14,974 nucleotides of DNA from NCBI GenBank assembly GCA_964244295.1, contig CAXTIG010000073.1, forward strand, positions 1-14,974. The letters are read 5' to 3'. Below, one piece after another: positions 1 through 6,797 of this stretch. The notes beneath the pieces are model-generated. The model was given only the letters and a program-made list of their open reading frames with translations, was not told the DNA's origin and searched no databases. The position numbers and the translations under genes are program-made. Numbering within the stretch: position 1 is the first letter of the stretch; each line of letters starts with the position of its first letter. Source of the DNA: JAJAZB01 sp964244295 (GTDB taxonomy: Bacteria > Bacteroidota > Bacteroidia > Cytophagales > Spirosomataceae).

Positions 1-163
1 TTCCTCGACCTAAAACTCAAAAATTAGCTTGTTGCGTTTGAAACTTGAATTCACCACTTTTTAAAAGTTGATAACGCTTTGACCGCATGAGCAACTTTAT
101 GCTGGTAGATTGAAGTTCTACGGCGGAAATCTTAAATTTGGACAACTCCTAACGGAATGCGTT
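1..163. other. Left edge, no recognisable gene
   Basis: All six frames are closed or too short to support a gene, and I recognise no end of an upstream product entering the window. The stretch is AT-rich over its first hundred bases. A TTG codon at 110 opens a longer version of the downstream small frame, but that extension lacks the GC-rich third positions seen from 164 onward, so I read it as non-coding. No convincing TTG-N19-TAnnTTTG promoter is visible. Confidence 0.5.
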
Positions 164-355
164 ATGAAGAAGCGAATTTTGAGGAAGAAGGTGTTGCTCA
201 ACGAGTTCCACCAGAAATACAACGAACGAACCATCAGGAAAATCTCAATGCAGCCGCCCGTTACGCCCGAAAAAGCGGTCGAGCAATACTGGAAGGTAAA
301 AGAACAGGTAAAGCGGGGTAATAAATTTAACAACTATGTCTCAAGGTTTAGCTAG
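164..355 (+). CDS. Small basic hypothetical protein or gene remnant
   Basis: This is a 63-residue frame rich in Lys and Arg, starting MKKRILRKK and containing PVTPEKAVEQYWKVKEQV. I recognise no domain, signal peptide or membrane segment. The main support is codon bias: over the first 50 or so codons most third positions are G or C, as in the resident genes of the window, whereas the competing frame at 157-321 lacks this bias. From about 320 the composition turns sharply AT-rich and the frame ends 20 bases inside the next gene. This fits either a translationally coupled small partner or an older gene whose 3' end was replaced when the AT-rich neighbour arrived. ATG at 164 is preferred over TTG at 110 because the upstream extension has poor codon bias. 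No Shine-Dalgarno sequence is apparent. Function is unknown. Confidence 0.4.
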   Translation: MKKRILRKKVLLNEFHQKYNERTIRKISMQPPVTPEKAVEQYWKVKEQVKRGNKFNNYVSRFS

Positions 356-1304
356 GAGAAAAAGTTTATTTTTAAAGTTTTCTTCTCAGTTACTTTTGCT
401 GAAGCAGATGGGCGTGATCATAAGAGATTTCAAGTATGATCAGCCGTACATATGCCCAATTTGTTTAGATGAGTTTTCAGAAAATGATTTATATGAGAGT
501 TCAGATAAGAATTTTCTTACTTTAGAAGATGCGCCACCTAACTCACTTGGCGGCAATAAGATAGCTTTAACTTGTAAAAAATGTAATTCTGAATGCGGCC
601 ATAACATAGATTTTCATTTGGCGGAGATATTAAAATCTATTGATAATCACTCTCTTTTTCAAGGCTCAAAAACACATATGACTGTAGAATTTGAGGGAAC
701 TCCTTTGAATGCAGAAGTAATATCAAAAGGAAATGGTCTTCTGGAGGTTCGCCATGATATTAAAAAAAACAATCCAATAATTTTAGAAAAGTTTATCAAT
801 TCACTCAAAAACAAAGACAGTAAGCCTGTATTAAACATCTTCCCTCCAAAAAGTAGACATGAGCCTGATAAAGTAAATTATGCTCTCGTGAAAACAAACT
901 ACATTATTACTTTTGCAAAATTTGGTTATATCTTTTTATTAAACGAACAATATTCGTCAATTCGCAAACAGCTACTGAAACCAAATAGTGAAATCTATCC
1001 TTTTACATTTTTTATCAAAGATCAATTTCAACGTGAATCAATTGGAACATATTACGCCCACAACCAAGGAATTGAATCTATATTTAATGTATTTTCATTG
1101 AGAACCAAATACTCTGAAACTTTAATTGGCGGCTTCATTCCTTTGCCAACCCTGAGTAGTGACGAATTTGCAAAAAGATTAGAAATAATCAACAGTAATC
1201 CTCTACTTACGCTTGAAACAACAACATATGATCCAGACGTAGATTTATTTCATGATGAGAGAGAGATAGGTAAGATTTTGAACTGGATTAGTAAAACCAA
1301 ATAA
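336..1304 (+). CDS. HNH/zinc-ribbon-like protein, AT-rich accessory gene
   Basis: A 322-residue protein. Residues 40-94 carry CPIC (40-43), then LEDAPPNSLGG (63-73), LTCKKCNS (78-85) and IDFHL (91-95). This matches the layout of HNH-type endonuclease domains whose pattern is CxxC, then EHxPPxSLGG, then CxxCN. The usual His in the EH pair is Asp65 here, so the catalytic state is uncertain: a variant nuclease, a degenerate one, or a zinc-binding recognition module. The remaining 225 or so residues form an unrecognised domain with no signal peptide or membrane segment, so the protein is probably cytoplasmic. The gene is roughly one-third GC in the stretch counted, far below the later genes, which suggests recent horizontal acquisition. 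ATG 336 is taken as the start; ATG 408 (residue 25) would still keep the Cys motif. A role in defence or mobile DNA is inference from composition and neighbourhood only. Confidence 0.7.
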   Translation: MSQGLARRKSLFLKFSSQLLLLKQMGVIIRDFKYDQPYICPICLDEFSENDLYESSDKNFLTLEDAPPNSLGGNKIALTCKKCNSECGHNIDFHLAEILKSIDNHSLFQGSKTHMTVEFEGTPLNAEVISKGNGLLEVRHDIKKNNPIILEKFINSLKNKDSKPVLNIFPPKSRHEPDKVNYALVKTNYIITFAKFGYIFLLNEQYSSIRKQLLKPNSEIYPFTFFIKDQFQRESIGTYYAHNQGIESIFNVFSLRTKYSETLIGGFIPLPTLSSDEFAKRLEIINSNPLLTLETTTYDPDVDLFHDEREIGKILNWISKTK

Positions 1305-1321
1305 GTATTCCCTTTCCCTCG

Positions 1322-1348
1322 CAATCACTCGTATCCTGCGAGTGATTG
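1322..1348. repeat. 10-bp perfect palindrome with 7-base loop
   Basis: The arms CAATCACTCG and CGAGTGATTG are perfect reverse complements around a 7-base loop, starting 17 bases after the stop codon of the AT-rich gene. It could act as a transcription end for that gene, but no T-run follows, so it is not a standard intrinsic terminator. It sits close to a second strong palindrome (1366-1398) and may be part of the same element. Confidence 0.6.
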
Positions 1349-1365
1349 ATATTATAAGCCCCGGC

Positions 1366-1398
1366 TGGCGCAAGTTTAGCGATGCGTAACTTGCGCCA
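1366..1398. repeat. 11-bp perfect palindrome with 11-base loop
   Basis: The arms TGGCGCAAGTT and AACTTGCGCCA are perfect reverse complements around an 11-base loop. It begins 17 bases after the preceding palindrome. Together they make a 77-base structured block between the AT-rich gene and the decayed antitoxin. This resembles a small interspersed palindromic element or the end of a lost mobile element. I could not identify a family or target-site duplications. Confidence 0.6.
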
Positions 1399-1449
1399 AA
1401 ATTCATGGCAGTTTGCAACGGCCAGTTCAACAAAATTTACCGAAGTCCC

Positions 1450-1625
1450 ATGAAAAACCTCATCACCATCTCGCCCAACATTCAAAGCGGTGCGCCGGTG
1501 TTTGCCAACACGCGGGTGCCGGTCAAAAACTTATTCGATTACCTGAAAGGTGGCGATTCGCTCGATGAATCGGAAACAGGCAATGGCCAGAGGAAGAAAT
1601 CCTTGCCTCACGAAAACTTCCACGA
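1450..1625 (+). pseudogene. Decayed DUF433 antitoxin-like gene
   Basis: The first 40 codons from ATG 1450 read as the N-terminal half of a DUF433 protein: ITISPNIQSGAPVFANTRVPV followed by NLFDYLKGGDSLDE. DUF433 proteins are small (about 75 residues), winged-helix-like, and often act as antitoxins of PIN-like DUF5615 toxins. After SLDE the family-like sequence continues in other frames: RKQAMA at about 1571-1588 in the +1 frame, then EEILASRKL at about 1590-1616 in the +2 frame. Intact relatives have a stretch such as FLDDFPTV before the first piece and a short helix between the two, so two small frame-disrupting deletions explain the pattern. The open 78-codon frame read straight from 1450 (to 1686) is therefore not an authentic C-terminus. 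No toxin gene follows; the sequence runs directly into the convergent methyltransferase. Confidence 0.72.
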
Positions 1626-1626
1626 T

Positions 1627-2292
1627 TTAGGTCCGGGCCACAACCGCAAACTGTTGAAATTCCATATCCGCCAAGGCACCAAATGAAACCGTGTTAAGGA
1701 TATTGAAATTTTTAGAGCCTTTGGGGTTTATTACGTTGATCGAATTAATTCCTTCTATCGTCTGAATGGTATATCCCGCTTCCGAAAACATTCGTTCGAT
1801 GCTCTTTTTAGTAAAAAATCGTACATGGGTTTTGTCAAAAATACCGGCTCCGGTGTAATGAAAATCTTTTTTGACCAGGATGTGATGCATTGCATCGAAG
1901 AACCGGATATTCGGGATGGAAGCAACCACCACGCCTTTTTCGGAAAGGTATTTTTGGCAAAGCGTGAGCGCCTCAAAAGGATTGACCAGGTGCTCCAACA
2001 CATCGTTGAACAGAATGCAGTCAAATTTTTGATCCAACAGGTTGATTCCTTCGTCGAAGACCGTGTTAAGTACCTTGTCTAAAACCAGTCCTGCTTTTTC
2101 TGCCGCTTTTTTGTCAGGCTCGATACCCCACACCTCACAATGGCGATTTTTTTTAACGTAGTCTCCAAATTTACCACTACTACACCCCACGTCCAGCAAA
2201 TACCTGGCCGTTTGGGGAATGTACTTCAACATCTCGTGCCGTTCGTGGGCAAAGTAACTTTCGTCTTTTGCGTCGTATTCCTTTTCTAACAT
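1627..2292 (-). CDS. Class I SAM-dependent methyltransferase
   Basis: A 221-residue cytoplasmic methyltransferase of the Methyltransf_23/11 type, transferring a methyl group from S-adenosylmethionine to an unknown acceptor. Motif I is LLDVGCSSGKFG (32-43). The acidic residue binding the ribose hydroxyls is Glu58 in WGIEPD, and motif IV is FNDVLEHL (95-102). SIPN (125-128) and a later HVRFFT segment are typical of enzymes in polysaccharide or glycan clusters, but no glycosyltransferase is nearby, so the substrate cannot be assigned. Length is normal and the gene looks intact. One counted stretch gave about 42% GC, between the AT-rich gene on one side and the GC-rich genes on the other, so it may also be acquired. 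Its stop codon lies next to the decayed antitoxin remnant. The start is ATG at 2292; the leader has no Shine-Dalgarno sequence. Confidence 0.9.
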   Translation of the reverse strand: MLEKEYDAKDESYFAHERHEMLKYIPQTARYLLDVGCSSGKFGDYVKKNRHCEVWGIEPDKKAAEKAGLVLDKVLNTVFDEGINLLDQKFDCILFNDVLEHLVNPFEALTLCQKYLSEKGVVVASIPNIRFFDAMHHILVKKDFHYTGAGIFDKTHVRFFTKKSIERMFSEAGYTIQTIEGINSINVINPKGSKNFNILNTVSFGALADMEFQQFAVVART

Positions 2293-2331
2293 AATTCAAG
2301 GAGGTGTGGGGTTGAGCTGCCTTTCTGGTTG

Positions 2332-2339
2332 TAAAGATA
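2332..2339 (-). promoter_or_regulatory. Possible -7 element for the methyltransferase
   Basis: Read on the minus strand this is TATCTTTA, one base from the Bacteroidota -7 consensus TAnnTTTG, and it ends about 40 bases upstream of the methyltransferase start. I found no TTG at the expected spacing upstream, so support is weak. Confidence 0.3.
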
Positions 2340-2405
2340 AGAAACAAATCCATTACCCGTTCTGAGTCTGTTTCCTGCCTATGAATGCCTCCAAATCTAC
2401 CTAGT

Positions 2406-2906
2406 ATGCCTTCCTTCGACCACCTCCTTTTCGCCCTGAAATTGGTCTCCGCCCTCGGCTGCGGCCTCATCGCCGGGGCCTTCTTCGCCTTCTCGACCTT
2501 CGTAATGAACGCCCTCGCCCGGCTCCCGCCGCCGCCGGGCATCGTGGCGATGCAATCGATCAACGTCGCGGTGATCAATCCCTGGTTTATGGGTGTATTC
2601 CTGGGAACGGCGTTGGCCTGTCTCGTGCTGGCGGTTTCCTCGCTGCTCCGGTGGCCGCAACCCGGCGCGGCGTACCTGTTGGCGGGCAGCCTGCTGTACA
2701 TCATCGGTACGTTTCTGGTTACGGTGGTTTTCAACGTGCCCCTAAACGATGCGCTGGCGAATCTTGATCCGGCCACCCCGGAGAGCGCAACGTTCTGGGC
2801 CGGTTACGTGAAGCAATGGACCGTTTGGAACCACGTCCGAACCGTCGCGGCGCTGGCGGCAGCGGCGGCGTTTACCCTCGCCCTTGGGCAGAGAGCGGCA
2901 CCGTGA
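2406..2906 (+). CDS. DUF1772 (anthrone oxygenase-like) membrane protein
   Basis: A 166-residue integral membrane protein of the DUF1772 family, which some databases call anthrone-oxygenase-like; the activity in bacteria is unproven. Four hydrophobic segments are visible: an N-terminal GCGLIAGAFFAFSTFVM stretch, a second around WFMGVFLGTALACLVLAV, a third around YLLAGSLLYIIGTFLVTVVF, and a C-terminal Ala-rich one. The family-typical NVPLNDAL and the WNHVRT turn before the last helix are present. ATG 2406 is preferred to ATG 2385 because MPSFDHLLFALKLV matches the usual length before the first helix. No terminator separates it from the cupin gene 179 bases downstream; that spacer holds only a weak 6-bp hairpin at 2965-2981. 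Base composition switches to high GC from this gene onward. Confidence 0.82.
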   Translation: MPSFDHLLFALKLVSALGCGLIAGAFFAFSTFVMNALARLPPPPGIVAMQSINVAVINPWFMGVFLGTALACLVLAVSSLLRWPQPGAAYLLAGSLLYIIGTFLVTVVFNVPLNDALANLDPATPESATFWAGYVKQWTVWNHVRTVAALAAAAAFTLALGQRAAP

Positions 2907-3085
2907 GCAGGTTCCCCGTTCGTCCGCGTCAGTAGTTTCCAACTCGTTGAAAACCACCCCTTCTGCCGCTTCACCAGCGGCTATTTCCGTTTCATCGCGT
3001 TGACCACTGCGGCCCAGCGGGCCATGCGCCAACTTTGGGCCATCGAATCGCAACCACACTGGACAACCTTTAAACAGCAAGCAAC

Positions 3086-3655
3086 ATGGAATTTTCGTAC
3101 CCCCACACCATCGAAAACTGCCTCGGTGAAAGACTCATCTTTAAGCAAGTGCTACCGGAGCCGGATGGCGACCGGGTCGTCGTGGAGCATTTTGTGGTGC
3201 CCGGCAGTGGGCCGATCATGCACACCCACTGGTTGCAGGACGAATCCCTGACGGTGGTGAAAGGGAAAATCGGCTACCAGGTGGAGGGCCAGCAGAAACA
3301 CTACGCGGGTGAGGGGGAAACCGTGTTGTTCGAACGGGGCACGCCCCACCGCTTCTGGAACGCGGGAGAAGAAACCCTGCAATGCACCGGTTGGATTAAG
3401 CCGGCCAATTCGATCGTGTTTTACCTCTCGGCCATTTACGCTGCGCAGAATAAGTCGGGAAGTGCCCGGCCGGAGGCGTTCGATGCGGCTTACCTGATGA
3501 CCCGGTACGCGGGTGAATATGACAACGTGGAAATTCCTACCTTCGTCAAAAAGGTCATTATCCCCCTGACCTACCAGATGGGACGAGTACTGGGAAAGTA
3601 CCGGAAGTTCAGAAACGCCCCGGAACCGTTGAAACGGCCCGCCGCTTCCCGTTGA
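3086..3655 (+). CDS. Cupin-domain protein
   Basis: A 189-residue soluble protein with a single cupin barrel at about residues 25-105. Cupin motif 1 is seen as PIMHTHWLQDESLTVVKG with putative metal ligands His46, His48 and Glu53. Motif 2 is GTPHRFWNAG with the fourth ligand His88. The full set of metal ligands suggests an active dioxygenase, isomerase or metal-dependent binding protein rather than a sugar-binding relic, but the substrate cannot be told. A C-terminal helical extension (about 106-175) has several aromatic residues and a basic end. There is no signal peptide. Start ATG 3086 has no clear Shine-Dalgarno. It lies between two membrane proteins on the same strand, with no intrinsic terminator before it. 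Confidence 0.85.
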   Translation: MEFSYPHTIENCLGERLIFKQVLPEPDGDRVVVEHFVVPGSGPIMHTHWLQDESLTVVKGKIGYQVEGQQKHYAGEGETVLFERGTPHRFWNAGEETLQCTGWIKPANSIVFYLSAIYAAQNKSGSARPEAFDAAYLMTRYAGEYDNVEIPTFVKKVIIPLTYQMGRVLGKYRKFRNAPEPLKRPAASR

Positions 3656-3795
3656 CTGCTAGCCCTGCCCATCGGGCGTTGTTCACCACCCGGATTCAAC
3701 GTCAAACGACCAACAGCCCGACGACAACCCACTCAGGGTAGTCAATCGGATTGATCGGGTCAACGCACCGAAACTAGCCTCACGAACGGAATACC

Positions 3796-4653
3796 ATGGC
3801 AAACGAATTCCTCGAAGAAATTTCACCAAAACGGGCACGCGTCAACGGCCGTGCCGTGAGCGCGACTGTGTTCCGCTGGACCAGCCTGGCCCTGGCCGTC
3901 ACGGTTTGGATCAGCACCACGCTATTCGGACTGTACATTCTGGCCTTCTACGCGGGGGCCATGACCGATGGAAACCTGGACAAGTGGAATGGCGTACTGC
4001 CCCGGCTGTACGAATCGAACACGCCCGCCGCTACCACCGGAATCGGTCTGCACTTCGCGGCGGGGGGCATTATCCTGGTGCTGGGCTTTATTCAGTTGAT
4101 CACCGCCATCCGCACGCGCTACCCGGCGGTGCATCGCTGGGTGGGACGGGTGTACGTGACGGCGTCGTTGGTCGCCGGAATTGGCGGGCTGGTTTTCATT
4201 TTTACCAAAGGCACCATCGGCGGCACGGTGATGGACATTGGCTTCGGGCTTTACGGGGCCTTGATGGTGCTGGCCGCCGTGCAGACGTACAGCACCGCTC
4301 GTTCCCGACGGTTGGAAGCGCACCGCGCCTGGGCACTTCGCCTCTTTGCCCTGGCCGTTGGCTCTTGGTTGTATCGCATGGATTACGGATTTTGGATCAT
4401 GCTGACCGACGGGGCCGGGCACGTCCGGGACTTCAGCGGTCCGTTCGACCGGGTGATGGCGTTCTTTTTCTACCTGCCCAACCTGCTGTTGGTCGAGGCG
4501 TACGTCCGGGCGCGTCGCCGAACGGCCTCCCGCGCCTTGCGGTGGGTAGCGGCCCTGGTGCTTTTGGGCGCGGCGGGCTTTCTGTTGTTGGGTACGTATT
4601 ATTTCACAAAAATCTACTGGGGTCCGGCCATTCTGCACCGCCTGGGTGGGTAA
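3796..4653 (+). CDS. DUF2306 multi-pass membrane protein
   Basis: A 285-residue integral membrane protein. Family-typical elements are LHFAAGG (His86), VHRWVGRVY (His113) and the HRAWALRLFAL turn (His176). Hydrophobic helices appear at about 26-50, 84-104, 118-137, 145-164, 180-195, 219-238 and 248-268. The conserved His residues near helix ends resemble those of cytochrome-b-like membrane proteins, and a redox role is often suspected for DUF2306, but this is not established. The N-terminal 25 residues are polar and likely cytoplasmic. ATG 3796 begins right after a 140-base spacer with no strong promoter or terminator. A GNAT gene follows after 38 bases, so the two are probably co-transcribed. 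Confidence 0.85.
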   Translation: MANEFLEEISPKRARVNGRAVSATVFRWTSLALAVTVWISTTLFGLYILAFYAGAMTDGNLDKWNGVLPRLYESNTPAATTGIGLHFAAGGIILVLGFIQLITAIRTRYPAVHRWVGRVYVTASLVAGIGGLVFIFTKGTIGGTVMDIGFGLYGALMVLAAVQTYSTARSRRLEAHRAWALRLFALAVGSWLYRMDYGFWIMLTDGAGHVRDFSGPFDRVMAFFFYLPNLLLVEAYVRARRRTASRALRWVAALVLLGAAGFLLLGTYYFTKIYWGPAILHRLGG

Positions 4654-4691
4654 GGAGGAGTTTGGCCGGGACTACGCCGAGAACTTATTTC

Positions 4692-5234
4692 ATGAGCACT
4701 CCTTCCTTCTTCCTGCAACCGACCCTGCAAGGGCCTACGCTCGATCTGCGCCCCTTGCAAGCGGCCGATTTCGAGGCTCTTTACCAGGCGGCGGCCGATC
4801 CGCTCGTTTGGGAGCAGCACCCCAATCCGCTCCGCTACCAGCGTCCGGTGTTCGAGGCATTTTTTGAAGGGGCGCTTGCTTCTCAAAGTGCCCTCGCCGT
4901 CCTTGACCGGCAAACGGGCCAGTGCATCGGTACCTCGCGGTATTACGACTGGCAGGAAGCCAGCCGGGAAATTGCCATTGGGTTTACGTTTCTGGCCCGC
5001 AGCCACTGGGGCGGATCCACCAACGCCGAATTGAAAAAACTCATGCTCGACCACGCCTTTCAGCGGGCAACCACCGTTTGGTTTCACATCGGACCGGAAA
5101 ACTGGCGTTCGCGTAAGGCGGTCGAGAAAATCGGGGGCCGGTATTCGCACCAGGGCCTGCACGTCATGCCCGACCGAACCGAGGAATTTGTTTTTTATAA
5201 AATAAATGCCCCTGTTGCTCTGGCCGTTCCGTAG
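4692..5234 (+). CDS. GNAT-family N-acetyltransferase (RimJ/RimL type)
   Basis: A 180-residue cytoplasmic acetyltransferase that would move an acetyl group from acetyl-CoA to an amine; the acceptor is unknown. RimL-like features are LDLRPLQAADFEALYQ near the N-terminus, IGTSRYYDW (79-87), a core strand with IAIGFTFLARSHWGGSTN (95-111) and ENWRSRKAVEKIGG (136-149), the usual helix before the last strands. The length is standard. The same frame is open far upstream to 3906, but that part is a shadow of the DUF2306 gene, and ATG 4692 places the start exactly at the beginning of the GNAT fold. A GGAGG sequence at about 4656 is too far upstream to select this start. Probably in one transcript with the DUF2306 gene. 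Confidence 0.88.
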   Translation: MSTPSFFLQPTLQGPTLDLRPLQAADFEALYQAAADPLVWEQHPNPLRYQRPVFEAFFEGALASQSALAVLDRQTGQCIGTSRYYDWQEASREIAIGFTFLARSHWGGSTNAELKKLMLDHAFQRATTVWFHIGPENWRSRKAVEKIGGRYSHQGLHVMPDRTEEFVFYKINAPVALAVP

Positions 5235-5341
5235 CGCAATTCAACCCGTTGTTCTCCTTGAGAAAGCAGTACCACTTTCGGCCTGGACCACGGGGGTTGA
5301 GGGCCTGGGACGTTGACCGACTCCTCGCGTTAACGGCGCAG

Positions 5342-5371
5342 TTGACTCCCCCAACTCATCGCTTATTTTTG
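5342..5371 (+). promoter_or_regulatory. Bacteroidota-type promoter for the YdeI/OmdA gene
   Basis: TTG at 5342-5344 and TATTTTTG at 5364-5371 are separated by exactly 19 bases. This matches the primary-sigma consensus known in Bacteroidota (TTG or TTTG at -33, TAnnTTTG at -7). The start codon is 22 bases downstream, giving a short leader. It is the cleanest promoter I found and indicates that the YdeI/OmdA gene starts its own transcript. Confidence 0.7.
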
Positions 5372-5393
5372 GCAGAAACCGGAACCCACTCCC

Positions 5394-5852
5394 ATGACCC
5401 CCCAGCACTTCAAAGCCTCGCTCACCCAATCCGGCGCCAACGTCTTCGTCGTTCTTCCGTTCGACCCCAACCAGGTTTGGGGTGCCAAGCAACGCCACCA
5501 CATCACCGGCTCAGTCAATGGCTGTACCGTACGAGGTGCGCTCGTTCCCAACGCGGATCACTACGTGCTACCGTTAGGGCTTGCGTGGCGGCGCGACAAT
5601 GGGCTGAAATCAGGTCAGGAAGTGGACGTGGTGTTGATTCCGGAAGGCCCGCAGGGCGAACGGTTGTCGCCCGACGTAGCCGCAGCGCTGGATGCCGCAC
5701 CACTGGCCAACTCGTTTTTTGAAGCACTGGCTACGTTTTACCGAAAAAATTACATTCGTTGGATCGAAAGCGCCCGGCGACCCGAAACCCGCGCCGCTCG
5801 CATCGTCGAGATGGTCGGACTGCTCAACGCCGGGAAAAAACAGCGGGACTAA
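5394..5852 (+). CDS. YdeI/OmpD-associated (OmdA) family protein with DUF1905
   Basis: A 152-residue soluble protein. The N-terminal part (about 5-95) is a DUF1905 small barrel, with the typical run VWGAKQRHHITGSVNG, a VRGALVP strand and LAWRRDNGLKSGQEVDVVL. The C-terminal part (about 96-150) is the helical OmdA/YdeI domain, with FFEALATFYRKNYIRWIE and ARRPETRAARI. Proteins of this family have been linked to resistance to bacteriocins and cationic peptides in enterobacteria, but the mechanism is unclear and carrying that role over to this organism is inference. It is preceded by its own promoter at 5342-5371. A 153-base spacer separates it from the HipA-like gene. Confidence 0.88.
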   Translation: MTPQHFKASLTQSGANVFVVLPFDPNQVWGAKQRHHITGSVNGCTVRGALVPNADHYVLPLGLAWRRDNGLKSGQEVDVVLIPEGPQGERLSPDVAAALDAAPLANSFFEALATFYRKNYIRWIESARRPETRAARIVEMVGLLNAGKKQRD

Positions 5853-6005
5853 TTACTCGACAACCGAGACCCGTTTTCAGCGTTTTCCTCTTCAACTTGC
5901 GTCGGCTTTGCGTTCCCACGGTGCTCGTCCTTGTTTTGACAAAAGGGGGTTAGGGTGTTGTCCGTTCCTCCGCCAAGCCCTTTCCGACTAATTCGCAGCC
6001 CAACC

Positions 6006-6797
6006 GTGAGTCCACCATCCCTCCGCACCGTCCAGGTCACGCGCTACATCACGCCGCTGCGCGAGGGTGGCTCGCTGCCCGCGCTCATCGAGGCCGACGA
6101 CGGCAATCTGTACGTACTCAAGTTTCGCGGGGCGGGCCAGGGCACGAAGGCGCTCGTGGCTGAATTGATTGCCGGGGAATTAGCCCGGACGCTGGGGCTA
6201 CGAATGCCCGAACCCGTGCTGGCGATCCTCGACCCGATCCTGGCCCGCACCGAGCCGGACGAGGAAATCCAGGATTTGCTCCGGGCCAGCGGGGGCCTCA
6301 ACTACGCCCTCGACTTCCTGCCCGGTGCCAGCACCTTCGACCCGCTGGTCGATTACATCGATCCGAAACTTGCCTCCCGAATCGTCTGGTTCGACTGCCT
6401 GATTACCAACGTGGACCGCACGGCCCGCAATACGAATTTGTTGATGTGGCTCGGCAAATTGTACCTGATCGACCACGGCGCGGCGCTGTATTTTCACCAT
6501 TCCTGGGAGGCATGGGAAGAAAAAAGCCGCCGTCCGTTTTTGCCGGTGAAAGACCACGTATTGCTGCCGCTCGCCAGCGAACTCGACGCGGTCGATGCCG
6601 AATTCCGGGCGTTGCTCAGGCCTGAACTCCTCGCGTCGCTGGTCGCGCTCGTGCCCGACGACTGGCTGACGGGCGGCGCCGGGCCGGATTCGCCCGTTGA
6701 ACGGCGGGCGGTGTACGTCGACTTTCTGGCGGCGCGGCTGGCCACATCCCCGGTTTTTGTTCAGGAAGCTAAAAACGCCCGCCATGCACTTGTTTGA
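6006..6797 (+). CDS. HipA-like kinase (HipA_2 family)
   Basis: A 263-residue protein related to the kinase fold of the HipA toxin but shorter, without the N-terminal HipA subdomain. Visible elements are YVLKFRGAGQGTKALVAELI (about 36-55) with a candidate ATP-binding Lys39, EIQDLL, the catalytic-loop-like NVDRTARNTN (135-144) and the metal-binding-like LIDHG (154-158) followed by ALYFHH. GTG 6006 is chosen because homologous sequence (TVQVTRYITPLREGGSLP) begins soon after; the frame stays open to GTG 5955, but the extra residues are Pro-rich and unlikely. The substrate is unknown, and toxin activity is not established for this subfamily. The 3' end overlaps the DUF3037 gene by 14 bases, indicating translational coupling. 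No HipB-like helix-turn-helix gene is present, so a classic HipBA toxin-antitoxin reading is not supported. Confidence 0.87.
   Translation: MSPPSLRTVQVTRYITPLREGGSLPALIEADDGNLYVLKFRGAGQGTKALVAELIAGELARTLGLRMPEPVLAILDPILARTEPDEEIQDLLRASGGLNYALDFLPGASTFDPLVDYIDPKLASRIVWFDCLITNVDRTARNTNLLMWLGKLYLIDHGAALYFHHSWEAWEEKSRRPFLPVKDHVLLPLASELDAVDAEFRALLRPELLASLVALVPDDWLTGGAGPDSPVERRAVYVDFLAARLATSPVFVQEAKNARHALV

Noticed and set aside
157..321. A 54-residue frame starting ATG 157 that reads like an acidic-to-basic small protein
   Set aside because: Third-position composition favours the overlapping frame from ATG 164; the 157 frame has no comparable bias and a stop codon 22 bases upstream of its ATG.
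1288..1485. Minus-strand frames of 62 and 65 residues across the palindrome pair
   Set aside because: They cover the hairpins and the start of the decayed antitoxin; the apparent coding pattern is better explained by the palindromic sequence. No homologous domain is recognised.
2298..2304. AAGGAGG on the plus strand, a perfect Shine-Dalgarno sequence
   Set aside because: It lies in the leader of the minus-strand methyltransferase and the following plus-strand frame closes after fewer than 20 codons, so it is probably chance.
3906..4691. Long open extension upstream of the GNAT gene in the same frame
   Set aside because: It is antiparallel in meaning to nothing known and wholly overlaps the intact DUF2306 gene in another frame; high GC makes such stop-free shadows common.
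5249..5722. 157-residue plus-strand frame overlapping the YdeI/OmdA gene
   Set aside because: Low-complexity Arg/Ser/Pro-rich translation and complete overlap with a recognisable protein in frame 5394 mark it as a shadow.
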